The notes beneath the pieces were generated by a model. The model saw only the letters and a program-made list of their open reading frames with translations, was not told the DNA's origin and did no database searches. Positions 8,602 to 18,199 of a DNA stretch of 64,000 nt are shown one piece after another. Every line of letters begins with the position of its first letter. Position 1 is the first letter of the stretch. The DNA is from Granulicella sp. (lineage in GTDB: Bacteria > Acidobacteriota > Terriglobia > Terriglobales > Acidobacteriaceae). Location of the stretch: positions 1 to 64,000 of the forward strand of contig DAIDKF010000013.1 of NCBI GenBank assembly GCA_027450185.1, given 5' to 3'. The position numbers and the translations under genes were made by a program.

Positions 8602-9891
8602 ATGCCCACCCAATCTCACACCGCATTCCTCCCCGTCGCCGACCAGCTCGACCTCATCACCAAGGGCGCAGCCGAGATCATTCCCTCGGCCGACGCCACC
8701 GCCCCCGACGGCCTCCGCGCGCGCCTCGAGGAGTCCCGCCGCACCGGCACTCCCCTCCGCATCAAGGCCGGCTTCGACCCCACCGCCCCCGATCTCCACC
8801 TCGGCCACACCGTGCTCATGCGCAAGCTCAAGCACTTCCAGCAGCTCGGCCACACCGTCATCTTCCTCATCGGCGACAGCACCGCACTCATCGGCGACCC
8901 CACCGGCAAAAACCAGACCCGCAAACCCCTCACCCGTGAAGAGATCGACGCCAACGCCGAGACCTACAAGGATCAGGTCTTCAAGATCCTCGACCGCTCC
9001 AAGACCGAGGTCCGCTTCAACTCCGAGTGGCTCGATCAGCTCGGTTACGCTGGCCTCATCAAGCTCGTCTCAAAGTTCACCGTCTCGCAGATGCTGGAGC
9101 GCGAAGACTTCCACAAGCGCTTCACCGAAGAGCAGCCCATCCACATCCACGAGCTCCTCTACCCCATCGCCCAGGGCTACGACTCCGTCATGCTCCAGTG
9201 CGATGTAGAGCTAGGCGGCACCGACCAGAAGTTCAACCTCATGCGTGGCCGCGACCTCCAGCGCGACGCCGGACAGAAGCCCCAGATCGTCCTCATGACC
9301 CCCATCCTCGAAGGTCTCGACGGCGTCCAGAAGATGTCCAAGTCCCTCAACAACGCCATCGGCATCAAGGACCCCGCCAGCGAGATGTACGGCAAGCTCA
9401 TGAGCATCAGCGACGACCTCATGTGGCGCTACTGGACCTTCCTCACCGACCTGCCACAATCGCAGATCGACGCCATGCAGGCCGAGGTAGCCAACGGCAC
9501 CCTGCACCCCATGCAGGCCAAGAAGAACCTCGCCCACTCCATCACCGCCGGCTTCCACTCCGAAGCCGCCGCCGCAGCAGCAGCCGAATCCTGGGCCACG
9601 CAGTTCCAGCAGAAGGGCGTCGCGGAAAACCTCCCCACCGTCGAGGTCAGCCTCACCGCCGAAGGCCTGCTCGCCACCGACACCGCCGAGCCAGCCCTGC
9701 GCATCCCAAGGCTCCTCCAACTCGCCGGGCTCGCAACCTCCACCGCTGAAGCCACTCGCAAACTCGCCGAGAACGCCGTCTCCATCGACGGCACAAAGTT
9801 TACCGGCCGAACCCTCTCGCGCGAAGCCCTTGCACATGACCCGGTATTGAAACTTGGGAAAAAGCAGACTCGAGTAAAGTGGATCGGCTAA
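8602..9891 (+). CDS. tyrS: Tyrosyl-tRNA synthetase
   Basis: Charges tRNA-Tyr. The 429-residue protein contains the class I signature HLGHT (~72), GDPTGKN, the family element [16 protein letters not shown], the KMSKS loop ([13 protein letters not shown]), and a C-terminal S4-type RNA-binding domain ([18 protein letters not shown]). No Shine-Dalgarno sequence is seen. TAACCT lies 5 nt before the ATG and TATACT 12 nt before it, so the transcript may have almost no leader. The 217 nt upstream hold no other feature I can support. Confidence 0.95.
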   Translation: MPTQSHTAFLPVADQLDLITKGAAEIIPSADATAPDGLRARLEESRRTGTPLRIKAGFDPTAPDLHLGHTVLMRKLKHFQQLGHTVIFLIGDSTALIGDPTGKNQTRKPLTREEIDANAETYKDQVFKILDRSKTEVRFNSEWLDQLGYAGLIKLVSKFTVSQMLEREDFHKRFTEEQPIHIHELLYPIAQGYDSVMLQCDVELGGTDQKFNLMRGRDLQRDAGQKPQIVLMTPILEGLDGVQKMSKSLNNAIGIKDPASEMYGKLMSISDDLMWRYWTFLTDLPQSQIDAMQAEVANGTLHPMQAKKNLAHSITAGFHSEAAAAAAAESWATQFQQKGVAENLPTVEVSLTAEGLLATDTAEPALRIPRLLQLAGLATSTAEATRKLAENAVSIDGTKFTGRTLSREALAHDPVLKLGKKQTRVKWIG

Positions 9892-9968
9892 CGGCACTGC
9901 ACCGGCAGGGCTTCTGCCCCTCCCCTTCCAAACCTGCTCCATAGCCAGACGGATTCCTGCTTCTAGCC

Positions 9969-11408
9969 ATGCTGCGCACAGCCCACATCATCGGCTCCGG
10001 TCCCAACGGCCTCGCCGCCGCCATCACCCTCGCCCAGCGCGGCATCGCCGTCACCGTCTACGAGCGCAACTCCCAACTCGGCGGTGCCTGTTCCACGGCC
10101 GAGGTCACCCTCCCCGGCTTCCACCACGACCTCGGATCCTCTGCCTATCCGCTCGGCATCGCCAGCCCCTTCTTCCGCAGCCTCCCGCTGGCCACCCACG
10201 GCCTGCGCTGGATCGAGCCTCCCGCACCCGTTGCCCACCCCCTCGACGACGGCACCGCCGTCACTCTCGAGCACGCCCTCGACGCAACCATCTCCCAGTT
10301 TGGCGCACACGACGCCGCCGCCTGGCACTCACTCTTCGCCTCTTCCATCCTCAACTGGCCCCTGCTCGTCCAGGACGTCACCCAGCCGCTCCTCCGCTTT
10401 CCCTCGCATCCCCTCGCCATGGCCCGCTTCGGCCCCGCCGCGCTCATGCCCGCTCAGCTCCTCGCCACCATGCTCTTCCGCGGCGACCGCGCCCGCGCCC
10501 TCTTCGCCGGCATCGCAGCGCACTCCGTCCTTCCCCTCAGCCGCATCGCCAGCTCCGCCGCGGGCCTCATCCTCGCCACCGCCGGCCACACCACCGGCTG
10601 GCCCATCGCCGCCAGCTCCGCCCCCGGTATCCATGGCGCCCAGTCCATCACCAACGCCCTCGCCGCCTGCCTCCACTCCCTCGGCGGCCGCATCCAGCTC
10701 AACGCCGAAGTCCAAAACCTCGCAGACCTCCCGCCTGCCGACGCCACACTCTTCGACACCAGCGTCTCTGCCCTTATGCGCATCGCCAACACCGCGCTCG
10801 ACCCCACCTATCTTCGGCAGCTCAGCCGCTTCCGCCCAGGCCCCGGCATCTTCAAGCTCGACTTCGCTCTCAGCCAGCCCATCCCCTGGCGCGCTCCCGA
10901 GTGTCTCCGCGCCGCCACCGTCCACCTCGGCGGCACCCTCGCCCAGATCTCCCACTCCGAGCACGACGCCTTCCGCGGCCGCCTCAACGACAATCCCTAT
11001 GTCCTGCTCGTCCAGCCCAGCCTCTTCGACCCATCGCGGGCTCCGCAAGCCAAGCACACCGCCTGGGCCTACTGCCACGTCCCCAACGGCTCCACCGTCG
11101 ATCGTTCCCACGTCGTCGAGAGCCAGATCGCCCGCTTCGCTCCCGGCTTCCAGGACTGCATCCTCGCCCGCCGCGCCAGCAACGCCTCCACCCTCGCCGC
11201 ATGGGACCCCAACCTCACCGGCGGCGACATCTCCGGCGGTGCCATGACTCTCCCCCAACTCCTCTTCCGCCCCACCGCCCGCGGCTATCGCACCAGCAAC
11301 CCGCGCCTCTTCCTCTGCAGCTCATCCACCCCTCCCGGCGGCGGCGTCCACGGCATGTGCGGACACCTCGCCGCCCTCACTGCCTACCGCGATCTCGCAC
11401 AGCCATAA
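9969..11408 (+). CDS. FAD-dependent oxidoreductase, phytoene desaturase-like (CrtI family)
   Basis: 479 residues. The N-terminal Rossmann motif IIGSGPNGLAAAITLAQRG is followed by ERNSQLGGACSTAE and FHHDLGSSAYP, the FAD-binding start of CrtI/carotenoid-isomerase-like enzymes. The C-terminal SSTPPGGGVHGMCGHLAA is the matching FAD-binding end. No carotenoid genes surround it, so the substrate is unknown; many such orphan members have no assigned reaction. No ribosome site is evident. It ends before a hairpin shared with infC. Confidence 0.85.
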   Translation: MLRTAHIIGSGPNGLAAAITLAQRGIAVTVYERNSQLGGACSTAEVTLPGFHHDLGSSAYPLGIASPFFRSLPLATHGLRWIEPPAPVAHPLDDGTAVTLEHALDATISQFGAHDAAAWHSLFASSILNWPLLVQDVTQPLLRFPSHPLAMARFGPAALMPAQLLATMLFRGDRARALFAGIAAHSVLPLSRIASSAAGLILATAGHTTGWPIAASSAPGIHGAQSITNALAACLHSLGGRIQLNAEVQNLADLPPADATLFDTSVSALMRIANTALDPTYLRQLSRFRPGPGIFKLDFALSQPIPWRAPECLRAATVHLGGTLAQISHSEHDAFRGRLNDNPYVLLVQPSLFDPSRAPQAKHTAWAYCHVPNGSTVDRSHVVESQIARFAPGFQDCILARRASNASTLAAWDPNLTGGDISGGAMTLPQLLFRPTARGYRTSNPRLFLCSSSTPPGGGVHGMCGHLAALTAYRDLAQP

Positions 11409-11419
11409 CCCAAACAACG

Positions 11420-11469
11420 CCACAAACAGCAGCGCCCGCAAGATCGCTCGCGGGCGCTACCGTCTGTGG
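11420..11469. terminator. Stem-loop between convergent genes
   Basis: AGCGCCCGC (11431-11439) pairs with GCGGGCGCT (11450-11458), with an outer CCACA/TGTGG pairing at the ends. It lies between the stop codons of the convergent FAD oxidoreductase and infC genes. There is no long T run, so it may act as an mRNA end-stabiliser rather than an intrinsic terminator. Confidence 0.6.
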
Positions 11470-11479
11470 CAGGACGTGT

Positions 11480-12097
11480 CTAGGCGGTCGGCGCCTCCGG
11501 TGTAACGGCAGAATGCGCCGCAGCCTTCACCTTGGGCGCGGCCGGTGGCTGCTGCACCTCGGCCTTCTTCGCCGGAGCCAGGATCGCATGCAGCGTCGTT
11601 CCTTCCATACGCGGCATGAACTCCACCGCCCCTGCTTCGCCAATGTCCATAATCAGGCGGTTGATAATCTTGTACCCCAGGTCGCGGTGCGCCATCTGCC
11701 GTCCCTTGAAGCGCAGGCTCGCCTTCACCTTGTCACCGTCGCCCAGAAACCGCACTGCCTGGTTTTTCTTCGTCTGGTAGTCGTGCTCATCCACGGTCAC
11801 GGAGAACTTAACCTCCTTGATCGTGATCACCTTCTGCTTCTTGCGCGCAGCGCGTTCGCTCTTGTCCTTCTCGTACAGGTACTTTCCATAGTCCTGGATC
11901 TTGCATACCGGCGGCACGGCATTCGGCGAGATCTCCACCAGGTCGAGCGATCGCTCGCGGGCCATCTTCAAGGCTTCGAACGGGGCCATCACGCCAAGTT
12001 GTTCGCCACTCTCATCGATCACGCGGACTTCGCGCGCGCGGATACGTTCGTTGGTGCGGATAAAGGATTTGACGGAGCGTTTATCTAACGGTGGAAT
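11480..12097 (-). CDS. infC: Translation initiation factor IF-3, probable AUU start codon
   Basis: IF-3 binds the 30S subunit and checks initiator tRNA and start codon. Conserved blocks: RTNERIRAREVRVI, ARERSLDLVEISPNAVPPVCKI, DYGKYLYEKDKSE, and C-terminal RFKGRQMAHRDLG. The essential N-terminal block lies upstream of any ATG or GTG that would fit. The only well-placed start is ATT at 12095-12097, 6 nt after GGAGG (12104-12108), giving 205 residues. E. coli infC also starts with AUU, which lets IF-3 repress its own synthesis; the same control is inferred here. The tail after ~185 is an Ala/Pro/Lys-rich extension. Confidence 0.93.
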   Translation of the reverse strand: MPPLDKRSVKSFIRTNERIRAREVRVIDESGEQLGVMAPFEALKMARERSLDLVEISPNAVPPVCKIQDYGKYLYEKDKSERAARKKQKVITIKEVKFSVTVDEHDYQTKKNQAVRFLGDGDKVKASLRFKGRQMAHRDLGYKIINRLIMDIGEAGAVEFMPRMEGTTLHAILAPAKKAEVQQPPAAPKVKAAAHSAVTPEAPTA

Positions 12098-12785
12098 ATT
12101 CAGCCTCCACGGCTCGCACTCGCTGCGGCCATGTTTTCAGGAATTTAGTTTGGATTTCCGCACAACTGCGGCAGAAACCACAGCATTCGCGAGTATAGCA
12201 CCCGCGCGATGCGGATACATCCACCGTCTCGCACCCATCCACCCGGGCAACCATCCGCACCATCGCTCTCACAACTCCTCCAGAACACAAAACCAGCGCT
12301 AACACATTCCATCCAAATGACTTCCTCCCCGACAGGCTCCGCCCGCTGCAAGATCCGCCCGCAAACGATCTTCACCCGGCGAATCAGAGCCAAATCATTG
12401 AATGCAGATGAGTTGGAATAACCCTTCAACCGCATCCTCAGCGCCGTCCGATCATCGCCCTTTCCCATGATCATCGCGTCAAGTCACTCCACTCCTTCGG
12501 CCGCCAACGCTCCCGGCGCAGCCTCACCCTTCAGGCTCTCCATGACCACCCTGCACCGTCTCAGCGCGCTAATTGCCAGCGCAGCCTCGCCTGGGGAGGC
12601 CTTCGCCATCCCTGATCGACGCAGCCTCCGGCCTGAAGCGTCCCGTCGATCGCCCATCCCCCGCTTGCACCGCCGGCGACAAGCTGCGACCATTACGGGG
12701 TTAGACTACCGTTTGCAATGCGGCCTGCGCAGTTGGCAGCAAACGCCCTTCTTCGGCGCAGCACCGCATGTTTCAGGAGATCGCC
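12098..12785. other. 688-nt gene-free region between infC and the response regulator
   Basis: Apart from the infC ribosome site and promoter candidate and the response-regulator ribosome site (AGGAGATCGCC before 12786), I see no gene, tRNA or strong repeat here. Short open frames show no family resemblance and no ribosome site. The length leaves room for an unrecognised small RNA. Confidence 0.5.
12191..12206 (-). promoter_or_regulatory. Extended -10 promoter candidate for infC
   Basis: On the minus strand TGCTATACT gives a consensus-like -10 (TATACT, 12192-12197) with the TGN extension. It would start an mRNA about 85-90 nt before the infC AUU codon. No good -35 is visible, as is common with extended -10 promoters. 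Confidence 0.4.
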
Positions 12786-13346
12786 ATGGCTAAGCGTCGC
12801 GTCCTGCTCGTCGATGATGAAGTGTCCATTCTATTGACCATGAAGACCATCCTGGAACTGAACGGCTTCGAGGTCGACACCGCCGCCAGCGCGCGCGAGG
12901 CCCGCTCCAAACTCAAGCTCCGCGAGTATCAGATGGTCATCACCGACATGCGTATGGAGAACGACTCCGCTGGACGTGACGTCATACTGGCCGCGCGCAC
13001 CGCCCCCTATCATCCCGCCGTGGCGCTGCTCACCTCGTTCCCCGACGACGAGTGGGCCGACATCGGCGCCGACAAGATGCTGGTCAAGCCCATGCAAACC
13101 GGCATCCTGCTCCGCCAGATCGAGAAGATGCTCGATGCCCACGCCGCCAAGCTCCAGCGCCTGGCCAACTCCGCCGCTGCTCCCGCGAATACCGAACCCC
13201 GCTCAACTCCTGCAAAGGCCACAAACGCCGCGGCTGCAAAGCCCAAAACCTCCTCCACCGCAAAGAAGAGCTCCCCTGTCAGGAAGTCCGCCGCAAGGCG
13301 TCCCGCAGCTCGCAAGAAGGTTGCAACCAAAAAGCGCAAGCGCTAA
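12786..13346 (+). CDS. Response regulator receiver protein with basic histone-like tail
   Basis: The 186-residue protein starts at ATG 12786 (AGGAG 6-7 nt upstream). Residues ~1-120 are a CheY-type receiver: VLLVDDE acidic pair, phospho-acceptor Asp in VITDMRM, LLTSF Thr/Ser and KPM lysine. There is no DNA-binding output domain. Residues ~135-186 are instead Ala/Lys/Arg/Ser-rich and end KKVATKKRKR, like bacterial H1-like tails. It may bind nucleic acid through the tail, or be a single-domain regulator with a disordered extension. No kinase gene is adjacent. Confidence 0.85.
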   Translation: MAKRRVLLVDDEVSILLTMKTILELNGFEVDTAASAREARSKLKLREYQMVITDMRMENDSAGRDVILAARTAPYHPAVALLTSFPDDEWADIGADKMLVKPMQTGILLRQIEKMLDAHAAKLQRLANSAAAPANTEPRSTPAKATNAAAAKPKTSSTAKKSSPVRKSAARRPAARKKVATKKRKR

Positions 13347-13365
13347 GCCAAAAGCCCTCGGGCCC

Positions 13366-13395
13366 GGACTGCTCATCTCCGGACTGCCCATCTCC
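13366..13395. repeat. 15-bp tandem direct repeat
   Basis: GGACTGCTCATCTCC at 13366-13380 is followed directly by GGACTGCCCATCTCC at 13381-13395, one mismatch. It fills most of the 52-nt gap between the convergent response regulator and ftsH genes. Confidence 0.7.
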
Positions 13396-13398
13396 GGT

Positions 13399-15357
13399 TC
13401 ACATCGTGGCCTGGGCCTGCACAGCAGGCAGCAGCGGCTCACTCTGTCCACTCTCCAGCGCCTGTTTCACCACACTGCCACTCACCGTCTCATGTTGCAG
13501 CAGTTGCCGCGCCAGCGTCTCCAGCGCCGCGCTGTGGTCCTTCAGCAGCGCCTGCGCGCGGTCATACTGCTCGGTGACCAGGCGCTGAATCTCCGCCTCG
13601 ATCACCTGCCGCGTCTCCGTACTGATCTGGCTGTCGTCCTCGACCGTCTTGCCCAGATACTGCATCTGCTGCCCTGCATACCGCACCGCGCCAAGCCTCT
13701 CGCTCATCCCGAATTCAGTGACCATGCGACGCGCCAGCTCCGTAGCCTTCATGATGTCGTCGCTGGCTCCGGTGCTGATCATCGCAAACTCCACCACCTC
13801 GGCGGCGCGTCCGCCCAGCATCACGGCGATGCGGTCCTTCAGTTCATCCAGCGTCAGCAGATAGCGATCTTCGAGCGGCAGTTGCAGCGTATACCCGAGA
13901 GCTCCGCGGCTGTGCGGAACAATGCTGATCTTGCTCACCGGCTCTCCATGCGGCACCAGCGCCGCCACCAGCGCGTGGCCCGATTCGTGATACGCAACTC
14001 TCCGCCGTTCCTGCTCATTCATCACGCGGCTCTTCTTCTCGGACCCCGCAATCACGCGTTCGATCGCAGCCTCGAAGTCCGTCAGTGCAACGGCCTCGGC
14101 CTTGCGCCGCGCAGCGAACAGCGCAGCCTCGTTCATGGCATTGGCCAGGTCCGCGCCGCTAAATCCGGCGGTCATGCGCGCGGCCTGGTCCATGTCGAAC
14201 TCCTCCGCCAGCTTGATGTGCCGGCTGTGAATCCTCAGAATCTGCTCGCGCCCAATCACATCCGGATTGCCAATCGCGATCTGGCGGTCAAATCGCCCCG
14301 CGCGCAGCAGTGCCGGGTCCAGCACCTCCGGTCGGTTCGTCGCCGCCATGATGATCACCGGCGCGCTGGCGTCGGTCTTGAACCCGTCGATCTCGGCCAG
14401 CAACTGGTTCAGCGTCTGCTCCCGTTCTTCGTTGTTGCCCAGCCGCAGAGCTCCTCCACGCGCCTGCCCAATGGCATCAATCTCGTCGATGAACACAATC
14501 GCAGGAGCCGCCTTGCGCGCCTGCTCGAACATGTCCCGCACCCGCGCCGCGCCCACCCCCACAAACATCTCCACAAACTCTGACCCGCTGGTCTCGAAGA
14601 ACGGAACGTGGGCCTCGCCCGCCGTCGCTTTGGCGATCAGCGTCTTGCCCGTTCCCGGCGGCCCCACCAGCAACACTCCCTTCGGAATATGTCCGCCCAG
14701 TTGCGCAAACTGTTCCGGCGTCTTCAGGAACTGGATGATCTCCTGCAGCTCGGCAATCGCCTCATCCGCCCCGCCCACATCATTCTGGTAGGTAACCGTA
14801 ATGTCCTCCGGCTTCACCTCAATCGCCTTGCTCTTGCCCACGCCGAAGACCGCGCTCAACCCTCGGCCGCCACCCCTTCCCATGCGCCCTATCACCAGAA
14901 ACCAGAACCCTGCAATCACCACCAGCGGCAAGATGTACTGAAAAAAAATCGTACTGAAAGCGCTCGGCGGAGGCTCAAACTGGTACGTCACATTGGCCGC
15001 CTGCAGCTCGTCGGCCAACTGCGGATCACCGCCCGGCGAAGGCGCGGCCACCGTGCTGAACGGCAGCGTCTGCGGCGTCGCGCCCGCCTTGGGATTCTTC
15101 ATCTCACCTGTAATGCTGTTCGCCCCGATGCTCACCTTCACCAGTTGATGGTCCGCCAGCTTGGTCTTGAACTCGCTGTACGGAATCGTTGTGCCCCGGT
15201 CCGCAGGCGTCATCACCAGCACCTGCACCAGCCACAACGAGATCATCGTCGCAATCAGGTAACTGAGGCCCATGCGCACATAACGCGCTCGTCTCTCCTG
15301 CTTCTTCTCGTCTTCTTCTACACCGTGCTTGCCGGGCGGCGCTTCTGGTTCGCTCAT
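13399..15357 (-). CDS. ftsH: ATP-dependent zinc metalloprotease FtsH
   Basis: Membrane AAA+ protease that degrades unassembled membrane proteins and selected regulators. 652 residues: N-terminal membrane helix (~30-48), a periplasmic domain, a second helix (~135-155), AAA domain with Walker A GPPGTGKT (~232), Walker [17 protein letters not shown], second region [21 protein letters not shown], then the zinc site HESGH (~455) and the third-ligand region [19 protein letters not shown]. The domain order is complete. Start chosen at 15357 because it precedes the first helix by the usual short basic segment. No strong ribosome site. Confidence 0.96.
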   Translation of the reverse strand: MSEPEAPPGKHGVEEDEKKQERRARYVRMGLSYLIATMISLWLVQVLVMTPADRGTTIPYSEFKTKLADHQLVKVSIGANSITGEMKNPKAGATPQTLPFSTVAAPSPGGDPQLADELQAANVTYQFEPPPSAFSTIFFQYILPLVVIAGFWFLVIGRMGRGGGRGLSAVFGVGKSKAIEVKPEDITVTYQNDVGGADEAIAELQEIIQFLKTPEQFAQLGGHIPKGVLLVGPPGTGKTLIAKATAGEAHVPFFETSGSEFVEMFVGVGAARVRDMFEQARKAAPAIVFIDEIDAIGQARGGALRLGNNEEREQTLNQLLAEIDGFKTDASAPVIIMAATNRPEVLDPALLRAGRFDRQIAIGNPDVIGREQILRIHSRHIKLAEEFDMDQAARMTAGFSGADLANAMNEAALFAARRKAEAVALTDFEAAIERVIAGSEKKSRVMNEQERRRVAYHESGHALVAALVPHGEPVSKISIVPHSRGALGYTLQLPLEDRYLLTLDELKDRIAVMLGGRAAEVVEFAMISTGASDDIMKATELARRMVTEFGMSERLGAVRYAGQQMQYLGKTVEDDSQISTETRQVIEAEIQRLVTEQYDRAQALLKDHSAALETLARQLLQHETVSGSVVKQALESGQSEPLLPAVQAQATM

Positions 15358-15467
15358 GCTTCACCCACGGACGCTGCTGGCAAACAGTCTACCCCTCCAT
15401 CCTCCACAGCGAGTGGTCAGCCGGCACACGACCCCTCCCCGCCCGCGCGCTTCCCCTTCGCCCATCG

Positions 15468-16403
15468 CTACCCCAGTGCCGGATACGCCACGCCCGTCAG
15501 CTCCTCCGACACCGTCCACAGCCGCGCCCCCACCGCCGTATCCAGTCCATTCGCGCGTGGCTGCACCTCCACCGGCCAGCCCTTCATCTCCATGAATCCA
15601 TCCGGCCCAACGTACTCGCCGCCTCGCGCGTCCGGCGACGTCGCCGCGTACAGCGTCGGCAGCGCACCTGCCGCATCCGGCTGCATGATAATCGGCGCTA
15701 CAAGCTTCAGCACCACGGCCTTCAGCCCATTCGACCCCGGCCCGTTCTCGATAATGTTGGTCGCCGAAACTCCCGGATGCACCGCCACGCTCAGCAGCCG
15801 TCCGTGCGCCGCCCGAACCCTTCGGTCCAGCTCCTTCGCAAACAAAATATTCGCCAGCTTCGACGCTCCATACGCATCCCACGGCTTGTACCTGCGTTCG
15901 CTCTGCAGGTTGTCGAACTCGATCTTCCCATTGCGATGCGCCAGTGACGCCACCGTCACCACCCGCGGCGCAGCCGAGGTCAGCAGTTGCGGCATCAGCA
16001 GCCCCGTCAGCGCAAAGTGGCCCAGGTGATTCGTCCCAAACTGGCGCTCAAACCCATCCGGCGTCAGCTCTCGCGTCGGCAGCGCCATCACGCCAGCATT
16101 GTTGATCAGCAGGTCCAGCACCATCCCTCGCTCCGCCAACCTCCTGGCGCAGGCACGTATCGACGCCAGCGAAGCCATGTCCAACTCCACCACCTCCGCG
16201 CTTGCCCCCGGTGTCTCGCGCAGCAGTCGTTCCAGCGCCGCCCCTCCCTTCGCCCCATTGCGGCAGCCCAGCAGCACATGCGCTCCGTGCCGCGCCAACT
16301 CCATCGCTGCCTGGTAGCCAATCCCGCTGTTCGCTCCCGTCACCAGCGCCGTCCTGCCTGCCTGCGAGGGGATCTGCTCCGTCGTCCACTTCCGTGCTGC
16401 CAT
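15468..16403 (-). CDS. SDR-family oxidoreductase (retinol dehydrogenase-like)
   Basis: 311 residues from the ATG at 16403, chosen because GGAGG lies 8 nt upstream and the domain starts soon after (WTTEQIPSQAGRTALVTGANSGIG). NNAGVMALP, GTNHLGHFALTGLL and YGASKLAN (catalytic Tyr/Lys) mark the subfamily often annotated as retinol dehydrogenase or oxidoreductase of the RDH11-14 type; the real bacterial substrate is unknown. A longer frame upstream has no family resemblance. It is divergent from the TPR lipoprotein gene. Confidence 0.88.
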   Translation of the reverse strand: MAARKWTTEQIPSQAGRTALVTGANSGIGYQAAMELARHGAHVLLGCRNGAKGGAALERLLRETPGASAEVVELDMASLASIRACARRLAERGMVLDLLINNAGVMALPTRELTPDGFERQFGTNHLGHFALTGLLMPQLLTSAAPRVVTVASLAHRNGKIEFDNLQSERRYKPWDAYGASKLANILFAKELDRRVRAAHGRLLSVAVHPGVSATNIIENGPGSNGLKAVVLKLVAPIIMQPDAAGALPTLYAATSPDARGGEYVGPDGFMEMKGWPVEVQPRANGLDTAVGARLWTVSEELTGVAYPALG

Positions 16404-16655
16404 CGGGTACGCCTCCAATCGGCCTACGCTCCGCCGTCCTGCCCAGATCCTACCAGCCGCCCTTTGGCCGTATGCGACTTTCTTCCGCGTAATCAAACTC
16501 CTGTTATATTTAGGTGCGTCAGCCATCGTAGTCGCTGGTAATGCTGTTGCACTGCCATTACAATCGGAGTACATGATCGAGAGTAGTAATTTTTTAAGCT
16601 GAGCCCTTTCGTGGGCCGGGGGCGATTTTGCTAAATATCTGGGAAGGGTTCACTG

Positions 16656-17477
16656 ATGAAAATTAGGGCACGATTGACCGCAAGTGCTGCTCTGCTGTTG
16701 GTTCTGGCAGGCACCATCGGATGTACAAAACTGAAAGCGCGCGACCAGCTCGTTAAGGGCGTGCAGGCCTTCAAGGCCGGGAAGTATGAGGAGGCTGTTG
16801 ACTTCTTCCAGAAGTCCGTAGCTCTCGACCCTACCAGCGCAGAGAGCCATCTCTATCTGGCTACCGCTTATAGCTATCAGGTCGTTCCGGACCTCGACAC
16901 CCCGGAGAATCTCGCCATCGCGAAGAAGGCGCTTGACGGCTTCAACACTGTGCTGGCGCAGAACCCCAATGACCTCGACGCCCTGCGCCAGGTTGCCTCC
17001 ATCGATCGCAACATCAAGCGCTACGATCAGGCTAAGGCCGACGAGATGAAGATTCTCTCGCTCGATCCCAAGGACTCTGAGGCCGCCTACACCATTGGCG
17101 TCATCGACTGGACCGAGTCCTACAAGAATGCGACCGTGATCCTCGCTGCCGCTGGCCTGCAGGATGATGGCGAAGGCAACGTCAAGAAGTCCAAGGATGT
17201 TTGCTCCAAGATCGTCACCGCTAACACCGATCTCGTCAACGATGCACTCAAGTATCTGCAGATGGCCGTGAACATCAACCCCAACTACGACGACGCCATG
17301 CAGTATCTGAACCTCGCCTATCGCCGCAAGGCGGACATGGAGTGCGGCGACGACGCGGCACGCAAGGCCGACCTCGCCCAGGCCGACATGTGGGTGCAGA
17401 AGGCTATGGGTGCCCGCAAGGCCAACGAAGCCGCCAAGGAAAAGATCGCCGAGCACGGAGGCATCACCCCGCAGTAA
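16656..17477 (+). CDS. TPR-repeat lipoprotein
   Basis: 273 residues. The signal sequence ends in the lipobox TIGC (~23), then several tetratricopeptide repeats follow: AFKAGKYEEAVDFFQKSVALDP, FNTVLAQNPNDLDAL, and DEMKILSLDPKDSEAAYTIGVIDW. GAAGGG lies 8 nt before the ATG. It is probably a periplasmic, membrane-anchored scaffold. The codon pattern suggests good expression, and a strong terminator follows. No named orthologue recognised. Confidence 0.8.
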   Translation: MKIRARLTASAALLLVLAGTIGCTKLKARDQLVKGVQAFKAGKYEEAVDFFQKSVALDPTSAESHLYLATAYSYQVVPDLDTPENLAIAKKALDGFNTVLAQNPNDLDALRQVASIDRNIKRYDQAKADEMKILSLDPKDSEAAYTIGVIDWTESYKNATVILAAAGLQDDGEGNVKKSKDVCSKIVTANTDLVNDALKYLQMAVNINPNYDDAMQYLNLAYRRKADMECGDDAARKADLAQADMWVQKAMGARKANEAAKEKIAEHGGITPQ

Positions 17478-17508
17478 CCTTGCTCGTCACTACACGATCC
17501 TCTCCATC

Positions 17509-17543
17509 ACAAGGCCTCCTCCACGGGAGGCCTTGTTGCTTTT
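17509..17543 (+). terminator. Rho-independent terminator of the TPR lipoprotein gene
   Basis: An 11-bp perfect stem (ACAAGGCCTCC at 17509-17519 with GGAGGCCTTGT at 17526-17536), a 6-nt loop, then TGCTTTTC. Confidence 0.85.
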
Positions 17544-17633
17544 CTGGTGCTTCGCGCAAAATCTGTCCACCGCCAGGCATTTCTTTCACCTGATATTAAC
17601 CTTGATCCGCTCAGAGGTTTCTAATCTTAGAGG

Positions 17634-17978
17634 ATGCCTCAGGATCATCTTGACTACTCCTTTCAACCGACCGAAAACTCTCGCTGCACCGTGCTTACCC
17701 TGCGCGGAGCCCTTACCCTGAGCCACATCTTCACCCTCCAGCAGCAACTCCACGACGTGGACGCCGACCTCCTCATCCTCGATTGTTCTGGCTTGGAGTA
17801 CATGGATTCGGCTGGTCTGGGCGTCGTGGTCAACAGCTACGTCTCACAGTCGGACAAGGGCCGCAGGATTGCCCTGGTAGGCGCCTCCGAGCGCATCTGG
17901 GCTCTCTTCACCTCTACCCGTGTCGACCAGTACTTCTCTCGCTTCCCCACCGTCGCGGCGGCCGAATCCAGTCTCTGA
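17634..17978 (+). CDS. STAS-domain anti-sigma factor antagonist
   Basis: 114 residues forming one STAS domain (SpoIIAA/RsbV type). The conserved loop LDCSGLEYMDSAGLGVV holds the Ser that a partner kinase phosphorylates. In the unphosphorylated state such proteins bind an anti-sigma kinase and free its sigma factor. No kinase or phosphatase gene is adjacent, so the partners lie elsewhere. TAATCT lies 6 nt before the ATG, while AGAGG sits directly against it, too close to work as a ribosome site. Confidence 0.88.
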   Translation: MPQDHLDYSFQPTENSRCTVLTLRGALTLSHIFTLQQQLHDVDADLLILDCSGLEYMDSAGLGVVVNSYVSQSDKGRRIALVGASERIWALFTSTRVDQYFSRFPTVAAAESSL

Positions 17979-18116
17979 ATCCGCTGTACGCATCGTACCC
18001 GGTAGAGCATCATGGTCGCGCATGGTTGCCAAGACCCCTACGCGAGCATGGCCAGTGCACTTGCCATGCAGCCCTGCCGCCTCCGCCAGATCCAGACGAT
18101 CGTAGCGCCCACGCAA

Positions 18117-18162
18117 AAGCGCTCCACCCTGCGACGCAATCTGTCGCAACGATGGAGCGCTT
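18117..18162. terminator. Stem-loop between the STAS gene and the exbD genes
   Basis: AAGCGCTCCA (18117-18126) pairs perfectly with TGGAGCGCTT (18153-18162). An inner GCGAC/GTCGC hairpin extends the structure. It lies between convergent genes and could end both transcripts. The rest of 17979-18199 shows no gene. Confidence 0.65.
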
Positions 18163-18199
18163 GGATCGTGCTGCTTGTCTTACCGCCTGTCAGCCAGGC

